Shown in pieces: positions 22,324 through 34,127 of a stretch of 49,023 bases of DNA (position 1 is the stretch's first letter; the number at the start of each line of letters is the position of its first letter). Position numbers and translations under genes: made by a program. The DNA lies in NCBI GenBank assembly GCA_010015675.1, contig ML977002.1:1-49023 (forward strand), in the 5' to 3' direction. Source of the stretch: Byssothecium circinans. Lineage: Eukaryota > Ascomycota > Dothideomycetes > Pleosporales > Massarinaceae. The notes under the pieces were generated by a model, which had not been told where the DNA came from, did no database searches, and was given only the letters and a program-made list of their open reading frames with translations.

Positions 22324-23862
22324 TCAATACTCCATCGCCTCCTCGAACAACCCCCTCAACTGCTCCCTCTCCGCCTCCACATCACTCGTCTCCAAACTCG
22401 GCGCCAGCATAAGCACTCTAGCTTGCGGAATAGTGCCCTCAACAAGCGCATCAACATGTTCCTTTCCAAAGCCCAAATGCTTCAACCCTCTCGGTTGATC
22501 GCCCAGGCTGATCAAGAATTCCGCCAAGGCTTCACCCAGCACCTCACCAGCGCTCTCTTTCTTTACGTTCGAGATGTCGACGCCGAAGCATTCCGCAGCT
22601 TGCAAATGGCGCTCTGGATTCGATGCGCCGGTGAACTTGAAGACTGCGGGGGCGGTGACAGCGACAGAGACGCCGTGGGGGATGATGTTGCCTTCGACTT
22701 GATAGCCCGGGTGCTTGTAGCCTGGATTTTGGCCCGAGATGGGGTAGGACATGCCGTGGCAGAGATGGACTCCTGCATTTCCGAATCCGACACCGGCCAA
22801 CGTGGAAGCGAGCAGCATCTGGCTCTGCGCTTCGTGGTCCTCAGGGTCCTTGACTGCGCGCGGGAGATATTTGACGGTGTCCCTCAAAGCTTTCAAGGAG
22901 AAGATGTCGGAGATGGGATTGGCGCCTTGGTAGGCTGGCCTGTTGATAGGGTTTTGTGGACGAGGTGTGCGCTCGTAGAAGGGGATTGCAGTCCAGGATT
23001 CGAGTGAGTGACAGAGAACGTCAAGACCAGATGAGGCGTGAACTGCAGAAGGCATGGTGCGTGTATTGAGAGGATCGACTATGCCTAGCGTGGGCTTCAT
23101 ATTGCGATGTGCGATGCCAGTTTTTGCACGCTTAGAGACGAGATCGAAGATGGCAGTTCCAGTAGTTTCGGAGCCAGTTCCAGCTGTGGTGGGTACGGCG
23201 ACAAGAGGGAGCAGTTTAGACGGGATGGGCAAACCCTTACCCAACGGAGCATTTACAAAGTCCAGGAAATCAGCCTCTATTTCACGTTAGTATTCCCACA
23301 TATTTAAAATGTAATAGAGAACGGTCATACCAGGAAAGGTCGTATACAGATTCATCAACTTGGCCGTATCAATCACACTTCCACCTCCCACGGCCAGAAA
23401 TGCATCTGGCCGATACGGCTTGCTCGCCTCAATTGCCTCCTTGACACTACTATCCTTTGGCTCCACCCTGACCTTGTCGTAAACTTCAAACTGTACACCT
23501 TCCCTCTCCAAGCCCTCCACGACCTGCTTCATAGCATCCAACTTCCTCACATTACCGTCTGTAACCACCATGACGCGCTTTGCGCCCATGTTCTTGAAGT
23601 CCATACCGACTTCCTTTGTGCACCCGGGACCAAATCGAATCGATGAGGCGGCCATTTCGAAGGCATATTCTTTTTGCTGTGAATAGTCAATGGGTGTGGC
23701 CAGGGCACGCCGTGCTTGTGTGACGGTTTGAGGGTTGTGGTGATGTGAAGGGTTGGAATGGCAGGGGCAATTCGGTGGGTGGGTGAATTGGACGGTGCGG
23801 AGGAGGTTGAGGGCGCGGGTTGCGCGCGAAGGCGAGATGCGAATCGAGGTGGATATTGACAT
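22324..23862 (-). CDS. Hydroxyacid-oxoacid transhydrogenase, mitochondrial (iron-type ADH family)
   Basis: Predicted 494 residues; exons 23331-23862 and 22324-23276 around a 54-bp intron with a textbook TACTAAC branch point. The family (ADHFE1-like) couples oxidation of 4-hydroxybutyrate to reduction of 2-oxoglutarate in mitochondria. Visible: an Arg/Ser-rich N-terminus without acidic residues, consistent with a mitochondrial targeting peptide; nucleotide-binding GGGSVIDTAKLMNL; PTTAGTGSETTGTAIF; and metal-site region HASSGLDVLCHSLES with GVHLCHGMSYPI, which supplies the conserved histidines of iron-type alcohol dehydrogenases. Length fits the family. The acidic C-terminus ends LFEEAMEY. Exact substrate pair is inferred from the family. 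No neighbour forms an obvious pathway with it. Confidence 0.93.
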
Positions 23863-24458
23863 TGCGGTTGTCGTCTGATGTGTGCGGGGCGATAGATGGA
23901 CCGTAGAGTTCTATATGGCACGAGATACGCTCTCTTCGTGATGCAATTGATAATATTTACTCCACGTCCTGCAGAAAAATATTCTTGTGTGTTGTAGATG
24001 CGGGATTGAAGAGGCGGAAAGCGGAATGCATTGTGTCATGCTGCGGAGAAGAGCGGTGGGTTGGAGAAGGCCGACATCCGAGGTACATGGGCCGTGCGGG
24101 GTAGGGCACGTTCCGCCATGTATGCAGTTCGGAAATAAGGCAGTCTCCCAGCTTGCCTGTCTCGTTACCGTAGATAATGCATGGAAAGGGGACCAGGCTA
24201 CGTTGAAGCATTAGGTTGCAGAATACAGTTCGTTATTTGAGGAAACCCATGTTTTGCACCCATCCCCTAGTCTGGTATCACTAAAATTAAGTCCACCCAT
24301 AAGCTTCCAAAGTAATAATAGCAAAAATGTGAGTAAGAATAGAATACAACCATTATCGCAACAATCTTGACCAGCCTGGAGCCATCGATTCCGCCTCCGA
24401 CAAAGACACAATCTTGTACTCTGTAGTTCCAATCTAGACCACTTTCAGGACATGATGC
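23863..24458. other. Intergenic region
   Basis: About 600 bp: promoter side of the transhydrogenase gene and 3' flank of the Slm-type gene. Short ORFs only. No other feature seen. Confidence 0.5.
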
Positions 24459-26006
24459 TCAATACTCGCCCGGCGCTTTCTCCACTCCACTAGGAGGAGC
24501 CGTAGCACTGATAGGTGTAGGGCCAGTCTTAGTAGCCGCGGAGCCAGGGCTGGCCACACTCTCCTTCCCCTCCAAGCCCTCCGTCTGCAGTGGCGCTGGC
24601 TGTTTGCTCTCCAGGTCCGAGACCGGGCTTGTGGGCGCGCTAGTCTCAGGTTTCTCTGCAGACACGTGACCCGCAGCTTCACTGATGATACTCCACCACT
24701 GAGAGGCGGCTTGGGGAGTATGTGCCTTGAAAGAAAGCTCGTGGCTCATGGAAAAGGACTTTCCGAGTTTTCCCTTTGAAACGTCCTTGCCCTTGACATT
24801 GAACTTCTGCCCGCTAACTGCGCCGATGACGCAGTCGGGGAGGTAGAGAGACATTTCAGGGACTGGCTCTTTGGCGAAATTGTCGTCGGTCTTGTATTCA
24901 TGGAGGAATTTGGAAGGGGTAATGACCTAAGAACAAGTTAGTGGGCGCTATTGGAGAGATGTTGACTTGCATACGTACGTAGTAGTTGGTGTCGTAGCTG
25001 CGCATGATCTTGCCCTTGCGCTCGAGCGAGCCTGCAATTAAAGGCTGTGTCGCACGGTGATCTTGATTGGGGAAGTTGATGTTCGATACCGATCGTGCCG
25101 GCGAGTTGGGGTCGATCAAAATGGTGTTGTTGCGTTCAACGAAGCCATTCCATTCGAAATCCAGCGGAATGCGCTGCGAAGTGCCAACCATATCTCCATA
25201 CATGGCCTTCGTCTGCTCAGCCTGGTTGTTCACGACCTGCATGAACTGGCCCAGCCCATGCTGAACCGTCTGGATGACGTGTGCCTCAAACTGCGCGAAG
25301 CTGTTCTGCACGCTGATCAGATCCTGCCGGTTGTTGTTCTCTTCCTGGATCTGCTTGTTGAGACGGTATAAGACGCCACGCTGTAGGACATAAGGGTCCT
25401 CGGTCGCCGTCATACGCCCGCCGGAGCTATCGAAGGATGCCGTGTGGGTTCCCAAGAGCTCGATGTGCCGTTGTGTGACGGCGCGCGCTTTATCCACGGC
25501 TTTGCTTTGCTTGCCTGCGCCCTTGGCGAGTTCTTTGGACTTGTTCTTGATCTCGGTGTGCAGGCGGCTGAATGTGGGGAGGACGGTGTCTTTGAGCTGT
25601 TTGGCGGTTTCGTAGTGTTGGTTGGAGATGCCCTGTTCCACCCGCGTCAGCGCCTCTCCCGGCTACCTGCCGATTGAAATAGCACGGCAGTGCGTACCTG
25701 TGTATTGGACCTGATATTCTCAAACATGCCCGCGATACCACCCAACGCCTGATCGAAGTGATGACCCTCCTTCAGCGGGTCCTTGACCGTCTTCAGCACT
25801 CTCTCGTACTCTTTCCCATGGGCATGATGCGTCTTCTCAGTCGCAGTGATATAGTCTTCGAGGTATCCCACAGCATGCTTCCAAGCTTGGAGTCGCTCGG
25901 CGAACAGCTTCGTCACCTCGCTCGAGTCCTCGCCAGGCACGGCATCGTCTTCCAGACTGCCACTCGTGAAAGCGCGGTTGGTCGTCGGGCTCGTAGGAGT
26001 AGCCAT
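24459..26006 (-). CDS. SLM1: Slm1/Slm2-type PIP2-binding TORC2 effector
   Basis: Predicted 476 residues in three exons: 25698-26006, 24979-25632, 24459-24926; introns 65 and 52 bp, all in phase. Slm proteins bind PI(4,5)P2 at the plasma membrane, sit in eisosome-like domains and recruit TORC2 to its Ypk substrate. The N-terminal two thirds is helical and F-BAR-like (LFAERLQAWKHAVGYLEDYI; AGMFENIRSNTQ; QLKDTVLPTFSRLHTEIKNK; VLYRLNKQIQEENNNRQDL). A PH domain follows (PLIAGSLERKGKIMRSYDTN, YYVITPSKFLHEYKTDDNF, SMSHELSFKAHTPQAASQWW), with the conserved Trp near its end. The tail is Pro/Ser/Thr-rich, a plausible site of phosphorylation. Shorter than yeast Slm1, mostly through a shorter N-terminus. 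The family call is strong; which yeast paralogue it matches cannot be said. Confidence 0.9.
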
Positions 26007-27473
26007 GGTTGCGATAGATTATGTATAGGGATACGAGGTCTGTGGTGCTCGGAAGAGAAAATACGGGGGAAGATAGTTGCGGGGTCGAGGTCGCTTCAGC
26101 TTGTCGTGGGCCGACAACAAAATCACGATATCACCTTGAGAAAGAAACGAGCTTGAAAGTGGAAGGAGACACTCCAAGCATAGTCAGGCGACGATGAGGA
26201 ATAATAAACGTCCAGTAGATTGCATCTGGAACTCGAAATTCCCGCCGCGGTTACCGCATACCGATCGACGTCATTTCAGGATCTGCAGCTAGGGGTCAGT
26301 ACACGGTTCCATTTCCGTCTGCTGTCAGTGGCTGGACCAAGATCCAAAATGTGGCGTAGGTGAGGCTTTATGTCTTTCATGGGGGATCTTCAGCCTAGAT
26401 CGTGGTCAGATCGCGGTCAGATCGTGGTGTTGATGATGGGAAACAGGGATGGGGCTAGATGCAAGAGATGGTGCTAGGATGGATGTTGCTGGTTTGGGAT
26501 GTGGAGGCGTGAGGGTTGAGAGGCAGGTCGAGAAGAAACAACAGTTTGACCACCACAGGCTAAAGGGTTGATGCTGTACGCCACGTCGCATCGTCCGAGA
26601 CTCCGGGTGCACTGGGTTAGACCTGAGCATCGATGTTGCTCTCTTTGAGGTCTCACTCCACAATCACTCCTCTCTGGCCACCATCCCAGCTCATCTCCGC
26701 CGTCCGCCTGCTCCCTCGTGACGAGTTCCTCAATCTTTTCATTTGGCCCATCCACCATCGGTCGAGTTCGGCAAAGTAGCCGCCTTCGATGTGGAGTTGC
26801 AGTTGTAAAGCTTTAATGATAGGTTTGGGCTGTGGGGGATTCGTACGTGGTGTCTGCGGAGACGTTGTTTGCCAAGGTGGTATGAGGGGTGCGATGGGAT
26901 GGGACGGACCGGTGGTATTTTGATGTGAGAATTCAAACACATGGCGAATATTGGAAATGCTGTGTTGATTACGGGTGAGAGCATGAGGAAGAGTGGAACG
27001 TGCCTTCTTCCTTCAAAAGCATGTTCCGTCGATCGTTCACACATCGACACATTGCCGGTGACTTCCGCACGTGCATGCATCACCTCTCTCCACATGCGTT
27101 CTTATCGTTTGTCATTTGATATGTAGGTACAAGTCACCAGCGACCACATACTAAATGTCAATTGCACCCTTCCATTCGCTTGCTTCCTACCCATCTCATG
27201 ACCCCGCCCTTGCGCCCAAGGAACGGCATCAAGTCCGTGAACCCATATCTTCCGTCGTACTCCTTGCTAAAGAAGAGGAGAAGATGAGAGAGCATGGCAT
27301 CAAAGAAAAGAGTCTGATATGATACAGTAAAGAAAAGTTATGTGCAGGACGTGAATGCCCATTACTCGCCGATAAGGGAGTGACAAGAAGAGACAACAGT
27401 CCATTCCCTGTGAATGACCAAACGGCCGCTCGCTCTGAAGGTGCGCGTAATGTCCTTACTTGCTTGACGACTT
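26007..27473. other. Intergenic region
   Basis: About 1.5 kb between the Slm-type and Zds-type genes, both on the minus strand. ORFs up to 118 codons on the minus strand lack domains and overlap each other in different frames. A short GATCGTGGTCAGATCGCGGT type repeat occurs near 26399-26428. No gene supported. Confidence 0.5.
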
Positions 27474-30400
27474 CTACCACATATCGTCATCCCGGTTGTT
27501 TTGATCCGTATCATCGTAGTACCCCCGTGAGTCATTGCTAGACTGCCCTAGGTAGTTTTGACTGTTCGCTACGCTGTAACCGCCACCATTTGAGTTCCCA
27601 TAGCTCGAATGATGCGAGTCTCTAGGATCCCGTTGGTTGTATTGATGCTGGTCTCGCGGATTTCCATACTGGTCTTGTCGATATTGTTGCTGCTGACCAT
27701 CCTCCTGTAGAGATTCCGAGCTGCGGTTCTCTTGTCGATAAGGACTTTGGCCATTTCCTTTATCTGGCTGCTCGTTCTGTTGCTACTCTTGTTAGCAGGC
27801 GTTCCACATGCCTCCTAGACTGTACATACTTGCTGATATCGCTGGTACTGAGTGAACTCATCCGGTTGTTGCTGCTGTTGCGCTTGCTGCTGTTGCTCTT
27901 TCTTTTGTTGTCGTTGATGCTGCTTCGCCTGCGCAGAGTTGCCAATCGAAATCTGCGGATGCATTGCCTGTACCTTGGCTAGGTAGGAATACATAAAGTT
28001 GCTCAGTAGCACCTGAGAGTACAGTTCACGGCGCGGATTCGCTAGCTTGATGTGTGCCATGCGGTAAATGGCACGTTCCTCCAGAATTGAGAATCGCGTC
28101 CAGTTGTAGTCGATATCCGGCTTGAGAATGCGGGGTGGTGGTTCGGGTGACAATCCGCGCATAGAGCTACCCTTCTTATGAGACGACTCTTTCTCCCCCT
28201 TCTTCTTGCTGCCCCCAAAGATGGATGAGAAAAGACCAGACTCCTTCTCTTTCTTCGGCTCACCCCCGGAAGACTTTCGTGAACTTTCCTTCTTCCGCTC
28301 CTCTTCCAACTTGACCGTGTCCCGATCGAGAACTACACTTTCACGGCCTCGGTTGTTGGCTTGCATAGAACTTTGCAACACATCAAGCCGGGTATCGTCA
28401 TGGCCCTTCTCTTGGGTTTTGCTCAGCTTGTTCTTCACCTTCTTTGCCATCTCCTTTTCGCGCTCGTCCTTCTCCTTCTTGTCGCGCTCTTTGTCGTCGC
28501 TGCCCAGCAGCCAGCCCCAGCTTGTTTTCCTTGAGCTGCCTTCCTCTTTCTTGTCTTTTGACTTCTTGTCGGATTTCTTTTCTTCAAGATTTGGTATGAT
28601 GGTTAGCGAATCGATCCTGTTGCCGTTCACAGGCAGAGCTGACGGTTGAGCAATGAGCTCTTCAAAGCTTTGCGCTGGTTTGATAGGAGACGATTGAGCA
28701 GCTTGAGGATGGCGATTTGGTCGACCGGCTGAGCCTGGACGTTGTTGAGAATGAGGGGGAGGTGGTTGTCGAGGGCCCTGAGGCTGTTGCGGCGGAGGTG
28801 GGGCATTCGGAGGCGGTTGTCTCGACGAATTCCTTTCGGGTAATTGCATCTGTTGTTTTCGTTGTAGTTCGGGCGGCGGTGGCGTCTCCACAATTTGCGG
28901 TATCTGCTGTGGTGGAACGTATCCAGGGAGGGGAGCTGTTGTTCGACCATTCGATGCAATTCGAGAATGGAAAGGCTTTTGTTGAGGCCTACGTTGCTCC
29001 TCTGGATGCTCAGGTTCTATTCTAGACACATCGTCGCAAGAAGCTGATTGTGGGATTACATGCGGGGGCGATCGCTTTCGAGTAGGACGGGAGAAGTTGC
29101 CTGGAGTATGTGAAGGCTCGGACTGCACTCGGGTCAGAGAGAAGTCGGACTCTTTGCGTTGAATCGGAGAAGCGGTCGGAGATTCTTCATGATCTGCCTG
29201 GGCGCTGGTCATTGCAGCACGTCTCGAGAATGGCACACGATCTCCTTTGCGAACGCTACCTCGTCTGTAATTCGTGCGTGTTGACCGCTTCAAAGTCCCC
29301 AAACCAGCTACCTTGCCGGGTAGAATAGGCATATCGTCCGTTGTATCGCCCTCACCATCTGTGACGGAGTTCCTTCGGGCGGCATCTATGCTCATACGAC
29401 GCACAAGAGCTGCAGGATCCTCGTTGATGTTTTCAAGCTCTTGGAGCTGAGGCAGAGCCCCATTAACCGGGGTGGCATCGGAGCGCTTTCGTCCTAATCG
29501 ATCTGCGCCATCGCGATATCCACTCCCGCTGTCAATCTGTCGGGACAGCATCGACTTCTTCCTCCGCAACCCTCCGCTAGAGCCCTGGCGGCCGAGAGCC
29601 CCATCTGGGGATAAGGAATCCGAATCGCCGGAACGACGCCTAATCGTGTCGACCTTCTCTTCTATAAATGTTTTGAATTCCTTGGGGGCCAGCTCGGGAT
29701 GCAGGCGTGCGGGGACCCAAAAGAGCTTCGATGGGTCCTCGTCCTCGGAGAAATGTTGTGGAGGCACCGCACCCCCGCTAAAAGACTTGAATGAAGGCAA
29801 GTCGGGGTCTGCCGTGTTTACATCCATGGACATGCGCCGGATCGCTTGCAGATTGCTCAATTCTTGAGCCAAACCGGCAGCGCTTGACTCGTAGTCCAGA
29901 TCGTTGAGCGGGAACTGCTGCGAGGCCGTGTCCGAATTCGATCTCGAGGGTGCCGGTGGCGACAGGGGGCCGTTCGCACTCCCCCGGCCGGAAGAAGATG
30001 TCCTTGTAGGGATGGTGAGGCTGCCGTTAGGGCTTGTAGGGCTCGTCTCGCTCCGCAGTTTCTCGTTGGTGTGCGTCATCTGGGCGCGGAGGGGGGATTT
30101 CATGGGCGCGCTGGGGAAGGGGTCGAAGGGTTGCAAGCCCGTCTCGAGGCTGTCGCCCAGAGGGTTGCTGATGAAGCTCAGCGGTCGCGAGGTACGCTTC
30201 ATGGAGTAGTCCTCGTCATGGCCGTACAGATCGCCAATTGCCTCGGTAACGTGGTGATTGTCATCGCTGATGGAGAGTTGCGAGGCGTGTCCGCGACGCT
30301 GTTGGTAGACGCGTTCGAGCTCGCGGGCGCGGTCGGAAGGCTGGGGCAGGCAAAGCGGGCAGGTTAGCAGTTGAGGGTACAGAGCGGGCATTGCGGCTAG

Positions 30401-30560
30401 GTTGACGGGAGACTGCAGCGGCGGAGAGACGAGGACCAGCGGTGCAAACGGGCTGCCACCGGGAGCCAGGCTTCAGGCATGCCGGCGTGCAGTGGGCCCT
30501 TTCCCTTTCCCTTTCCCAGCATGATACAGTATGGGCACTCACCTGCATGTTCGTCTGCAT
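27474..30560 (-). CDS. Zds1-like protein (Zds C-terminal domain)
   Basis: Predicted 945 residues. Yeast Zds1/Zds2 bind PP2A-Cdc55 and control mitosis, polarity and mRNA export. Exons: 30543-30560, 27830-30340, 27474-27782. The 47-bp last intron has a GCTAAC branch. A 202-bp first intron (CAGGTGAGT..CTGCTAAC..CCCCAG) is proposed because translation from the in-frame ATG at 30391 would read through a strong branch/acceptor signal. The N-terminus carries HASQLSISDDNHHVTEAIG and KLFWVPARLHPELAPKEF, both typical of the fungal family. The middle is disordered: Ser-rich, Pro/Gln-rich, then a Lys/Glu-rich coiled stretch. The Zds domain is at about residues 745-800 (TRFSILEERAIYRMAHIKLA, then LLSNFMYSYLAKVQ). 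The tail is Gln/Asn-rich. Start position is uncertain. Confidence 0.85.
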
Positions 30561-31500
30561 GTCTGTCCGCGGTGTGTGTGGCGGCACGGCAGCTGGTCAG
30601 GTCAAGACGAGGCCACGGTCGGGGGGGAGAGGTCATCGAATAGCAGAGGGGCACGCGGGCGACGGAGGGGGTCAAGCGGCGCGGGAAGGGGGAGGATGGG
30701 AGCAGGCGATCATGTCCTAGAGAAGAGGGAGCGCTGGCGGGCGAGAATACGAGGGTGCGAGTGCGGGTGCGGGTGCAGCCAGAGTTCAAAGTTGAAAGTT
30801 GCTGGCGGGAGTGGATCGTGAAGGTCCACCTTGGATTCTTGGAAGTTCCGGGATGTTTGGTCGAGTTAGGCCCGAGCCGAACGACGAGCCAGGCGTGGGC
30901 GTGTTTCTGTTTCTCGCCAACCGCAAGTGCACGTCGTCGGCCTCTGCGCAGCGCAAGCCTCAGCGACATGGACGAATATTGCACGAACGCACGAATGCAC
31001 GAATGTCAGGCCGTCTCCGCCGTCAGCCACCCATTTTCACACGTACACTTTGCACAGCGCCGCCAGTGGACGAGGCTGCGAGACGGTCACTCGCCCACGG
31101 CACGCACGCTTACAGAGTAGCCTGGTATGCCCATACAGCACGCCACCCCCGTCGTATACTTGGGTCCTGGCCTTCAGGTAGACGGATCATGTACAGTAGC
31201 GCCCGAGTCGGTCAAGTGCCAGCGCCAGGGGCTACAGTCCGACGAGTGGATGGCCGCCCAGCTCGAGCCCTTGGCCAGGGGTACACCTGCATACACCTGA
31301 CATCACAGCGTGGATGCGCGAAAATGCAGTAGTCAGGAGAACGTCAGCTGTCGTGCCTGCAGACACCGAGACAGAGGGTAGATTATCCATTACACACTAT
31401 CGCTATCTAATCGTGCATGTCGTGTCGCCTTCTAGCTCGCTTCCATGCAGCTGTATGCAGAGGGGGGAGAGAGTCTTTTAGACTGAGGCAAGGATTCAGG
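30561..31500. other. Intergenic region, GC-rich promoter side of the Zds gene
   Basis: About 940 bp with G-rich and CpG-rich tracts on the plus strand, including a GAGTGCGGGTGCGGGTGC type repeat near 30757-30776. ORFs on both strands are Arg/Gly/Pro-rich and look compositional. No gene supported. Confidence 0.5.
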
Positions 31501-33475
31501 CTATGAGTTGGCCCAGTTGCGCTTCCAGATGAATATCGCAGATGCTGCTACACACGCTACAGCCCCCAGCGCGAAATATAGATTCATGTTATCATAGGGT
31601 TCCTCTTCCTGCTTGGGGAAGGCAGTCGAGGGGTAGGTTGCACACTCCGCCAGCTGTCGAGGTCAGTGAATAAACTTGAAAAAATGGGTGGCACGTACAT
31701 GGACAAACAGCTCCGATATGCTGCTCCAGGTCGCACTGACATGTAATGGTGCCGACATGTTCAGTGCGCTGGTGTACTCGTCGGGCTGCTGTTCACACCG
31801 CTGCGTCGTCTTATCCTGGTCCGCCTTGAGCGCAGTGTAGACGGCAGGCAGATTGTCAAGCTGCGGATACCTTTTGCGTAGGTTTACAATGTGCGCAAAG
31901 CTGTCGGGATCGCTGGAGTCGTATGTGTAACACAGCAAGTCGCAAGCGTCCAGCTTTGCCTGGTTTTCTAGGATGGCCGGCTCCAGTTCGCCGAGCTCCT
32001 CGAGAATCAGATAACACTGCTTGCCCCCCTTCAGCTCCACACTATTCACGGCCGAGCGAGGTTTGATGGTCGGATGATACGTATGCGTAAAGGGGCGCTG
32101 CAAGAAGGCTGATAGAAGGGCGCTCTTCCCGCTCCCCCCGGAGCCCAGTACATAGCATAAAACAACGTTTCGCTCGACTCGTCCAGGCTTATTCCGCCTC
32201 TTTCGCGCCTTTGTGACTTTGAGCGCATTCGTCGTGCCTCCTCGGTCGCTACTTTCGAAGCCAAGGTAGGCCAGGTATTCGAGCGTGGTCTTCGGCTCCT
32301 CGAATGTCGTCATACTCCATTGCGCAATCCATCCCTGCAGAGTAATGTGCCCAGCTTCGTTCCGCACTGTGCATGATGGAAATGCAGAATCGATCCATGA
32401 AGGGGGAACTCCTGGCGTGGGTGCGAATAAATTGGCGAGTTCTATGTCGTTCAACCCACCATCGTTATCCTTGTCAAACTTTAAGAAAAGATCCACAAAA
32501 AAGCGATACCCTGCCGGACTGAGTTCGGCCGAGGCGTACTGAGGTACATCGAACTTTGGTCGAAGGAATGTGTCCTGAAGACTCAAGCTGTCCGTGTAGT
32601 GGAACTTGCGCAGAATGATCCAGATAGTCTCGTGACGGCCCTTTTCGGCAAAGATCTTGTTCAGCAGCAGGAAGCCATTTTCATCCATTCCATAGTCGCC
32701 TGTCGAGCCGGGCACGAATCGTTCGATGGAGCGCTTGATGTTGGCCAGATCGTCTTCGCCCAGCGGTTTCTCGAAGCACTTGATTTGGAAGTCGTGGATC
32801 TCCTGGTCATTCCAATACCCATCCTTGTCCGTGTCGCAAAGATGGAACACTCGTTGCAGCGCAGCGACGGCAGCTGGCTTCAGTGTATTCTCTTTCGAAT
32901 CGTACAGCGGCGCGATCGGGTGCGTGACGGCCTTTTGGCATAAGAAAATAACTTCATTGATGTTGTGGTGTTCTTTCGCACTCGTTCGTATACAAGAGTC
33001 AATCTCCTTGAACTCGTTCATCACCGGTAGCATCTCTTCTGCCACCACCTGTGACGTTGTGCCATTCGACGCCAGGTCCGACTTGTTTGCGCAGAGCACG
33101 ACCGGTACGTTGACTCCCAGACTACGGAAGTAGGGCATCCAGAACAGCGCGACCCGCTCGTAGCTGTAGTGGTCCGAGTACACCAGCAATATCACGTTCG
33201 ATTTGCGCAGCTCTTTGCGGAGAGCATGGCGTTCGTGCGGAAGCGCGGAGGTGTCGACGATTGTGGTGGCTACATTTTCGGGCGTGCCTAGGGTTGGCGG
33301 AAGTGTTACCTGCGGAAGGACGGGCTGGATCTTCCCGGTGACGAAGACGCTTTTTACGAGCGAAGTTATGATGGAGCTCTTGCCCACACCCTCATCGCCG
33401 CATACACAGATTCGCACTGCGGTGGGTTAGTTCAGCGAAATGGAGCAGCCGAGGGTGGTCTATACCAGTGGCCAT
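31501..33475 (-). CDS. GEM1: Mitochondrial Rho GTPase Gem1/Miro
   Basis: Predicted 626 residues anchored in the outer mitochondrial membrane; needed for mitochondrial inheritance and, in yeast, associated with ER-mitochondria contacts. Exons: 33466-33475, 31699-33416, 31501-31653; introns 49 and 45 bp. The first coding exon is only 10 nt (ATGGCCACTG) and restores the usual [13 protein letters not shown] start. Domains in order: GTPase 1 with P-loop GDEGVGKSS and NKSD; EF-hand loops [12 protein letters not shown] and [12 protein letters not shown], both with the calcium-binding Asp/Glu pattern; GTPase 2 with P-loop GSGGSGKSA; and a C-terminal transmembrane anchor ([20 protein letters not shown]) followed by a short KRNWANS tail. 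Length and architecture match the family. Divergent from creC across about 650 bp. Confidence 0.96.
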
Positions 33476-34127
33476 TGCTGGTCTGCATGTTTAGTGCATG
33501 CCGATTGGCAGATGTCCTATATATGCAGGTTCAGAGAGTGGATGGAACACTGTCGTGGTGGTGGCCAGAAGCTGCGACGATGCGTTGTGGGTTGTTGTCG
33601 AAGGCTTGAAGCTACCGCCAAGGATTCCACACGTGGGAACTGCAGGTCATCGCGCCCCACCATCTGCATGTATGTGGGAATCTATCTCAGCTGGATCGGA
33701 AACAGTACACTTACCTCATTTCCAGATGTCTTCCTCGTACTCTGCTGCCGATTCCGCAGCAGGGAACAGTAATCTCTTTCTCGAGAATACAAAGGGCTGC
33801 AGAGCGTCAACTGGTGAGCCGGACTGACCTGCGGCACGACTCGAGGCCCGAGCTAGCCTCCGCACTTCTCTCCACCAACATCTGTTGCTGATTCCCGCCC
33901 CCGGGGTCCGTTCCTTCTACCACGAACGACCTGTGACCGCGCCGTCGCACACCTCCAATTGCACTCCACATTCTCCTTTTGCTTGTATTTCTACTTCTGC
34001 TTCCACCGCGCTGTGCTTCCAATGCGCTGAAGTGCCGTCATCCGGGCGTGTGACCTGGCAAGCGCTGACGACTGCTACTGATTGATTGCCGCTCGTTTCG
34101 CGCCATATTGCACCGCATCTACTGCCA
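33476..34127. promoter_or_regulatory. Shared upstream region of GEM1 and creC
   Basis: About 650 bp separates the divergent starts of GEM1 (minus) and creC (plus), so both promoters must lie here. It contains pyrimidine-rich tracts typical of fungal leaders. I could not assign a specific factor site with confidence. ORFs here are short and unsupported. Confidence 0.5.

Noticed and set aside
22270..23007. 245-codon plus-strand ORF
   Set aside because: It lies wholly antisense to the transhydrogenase coding exon and has no domain; it is a shadow of codon bias on the other strand.
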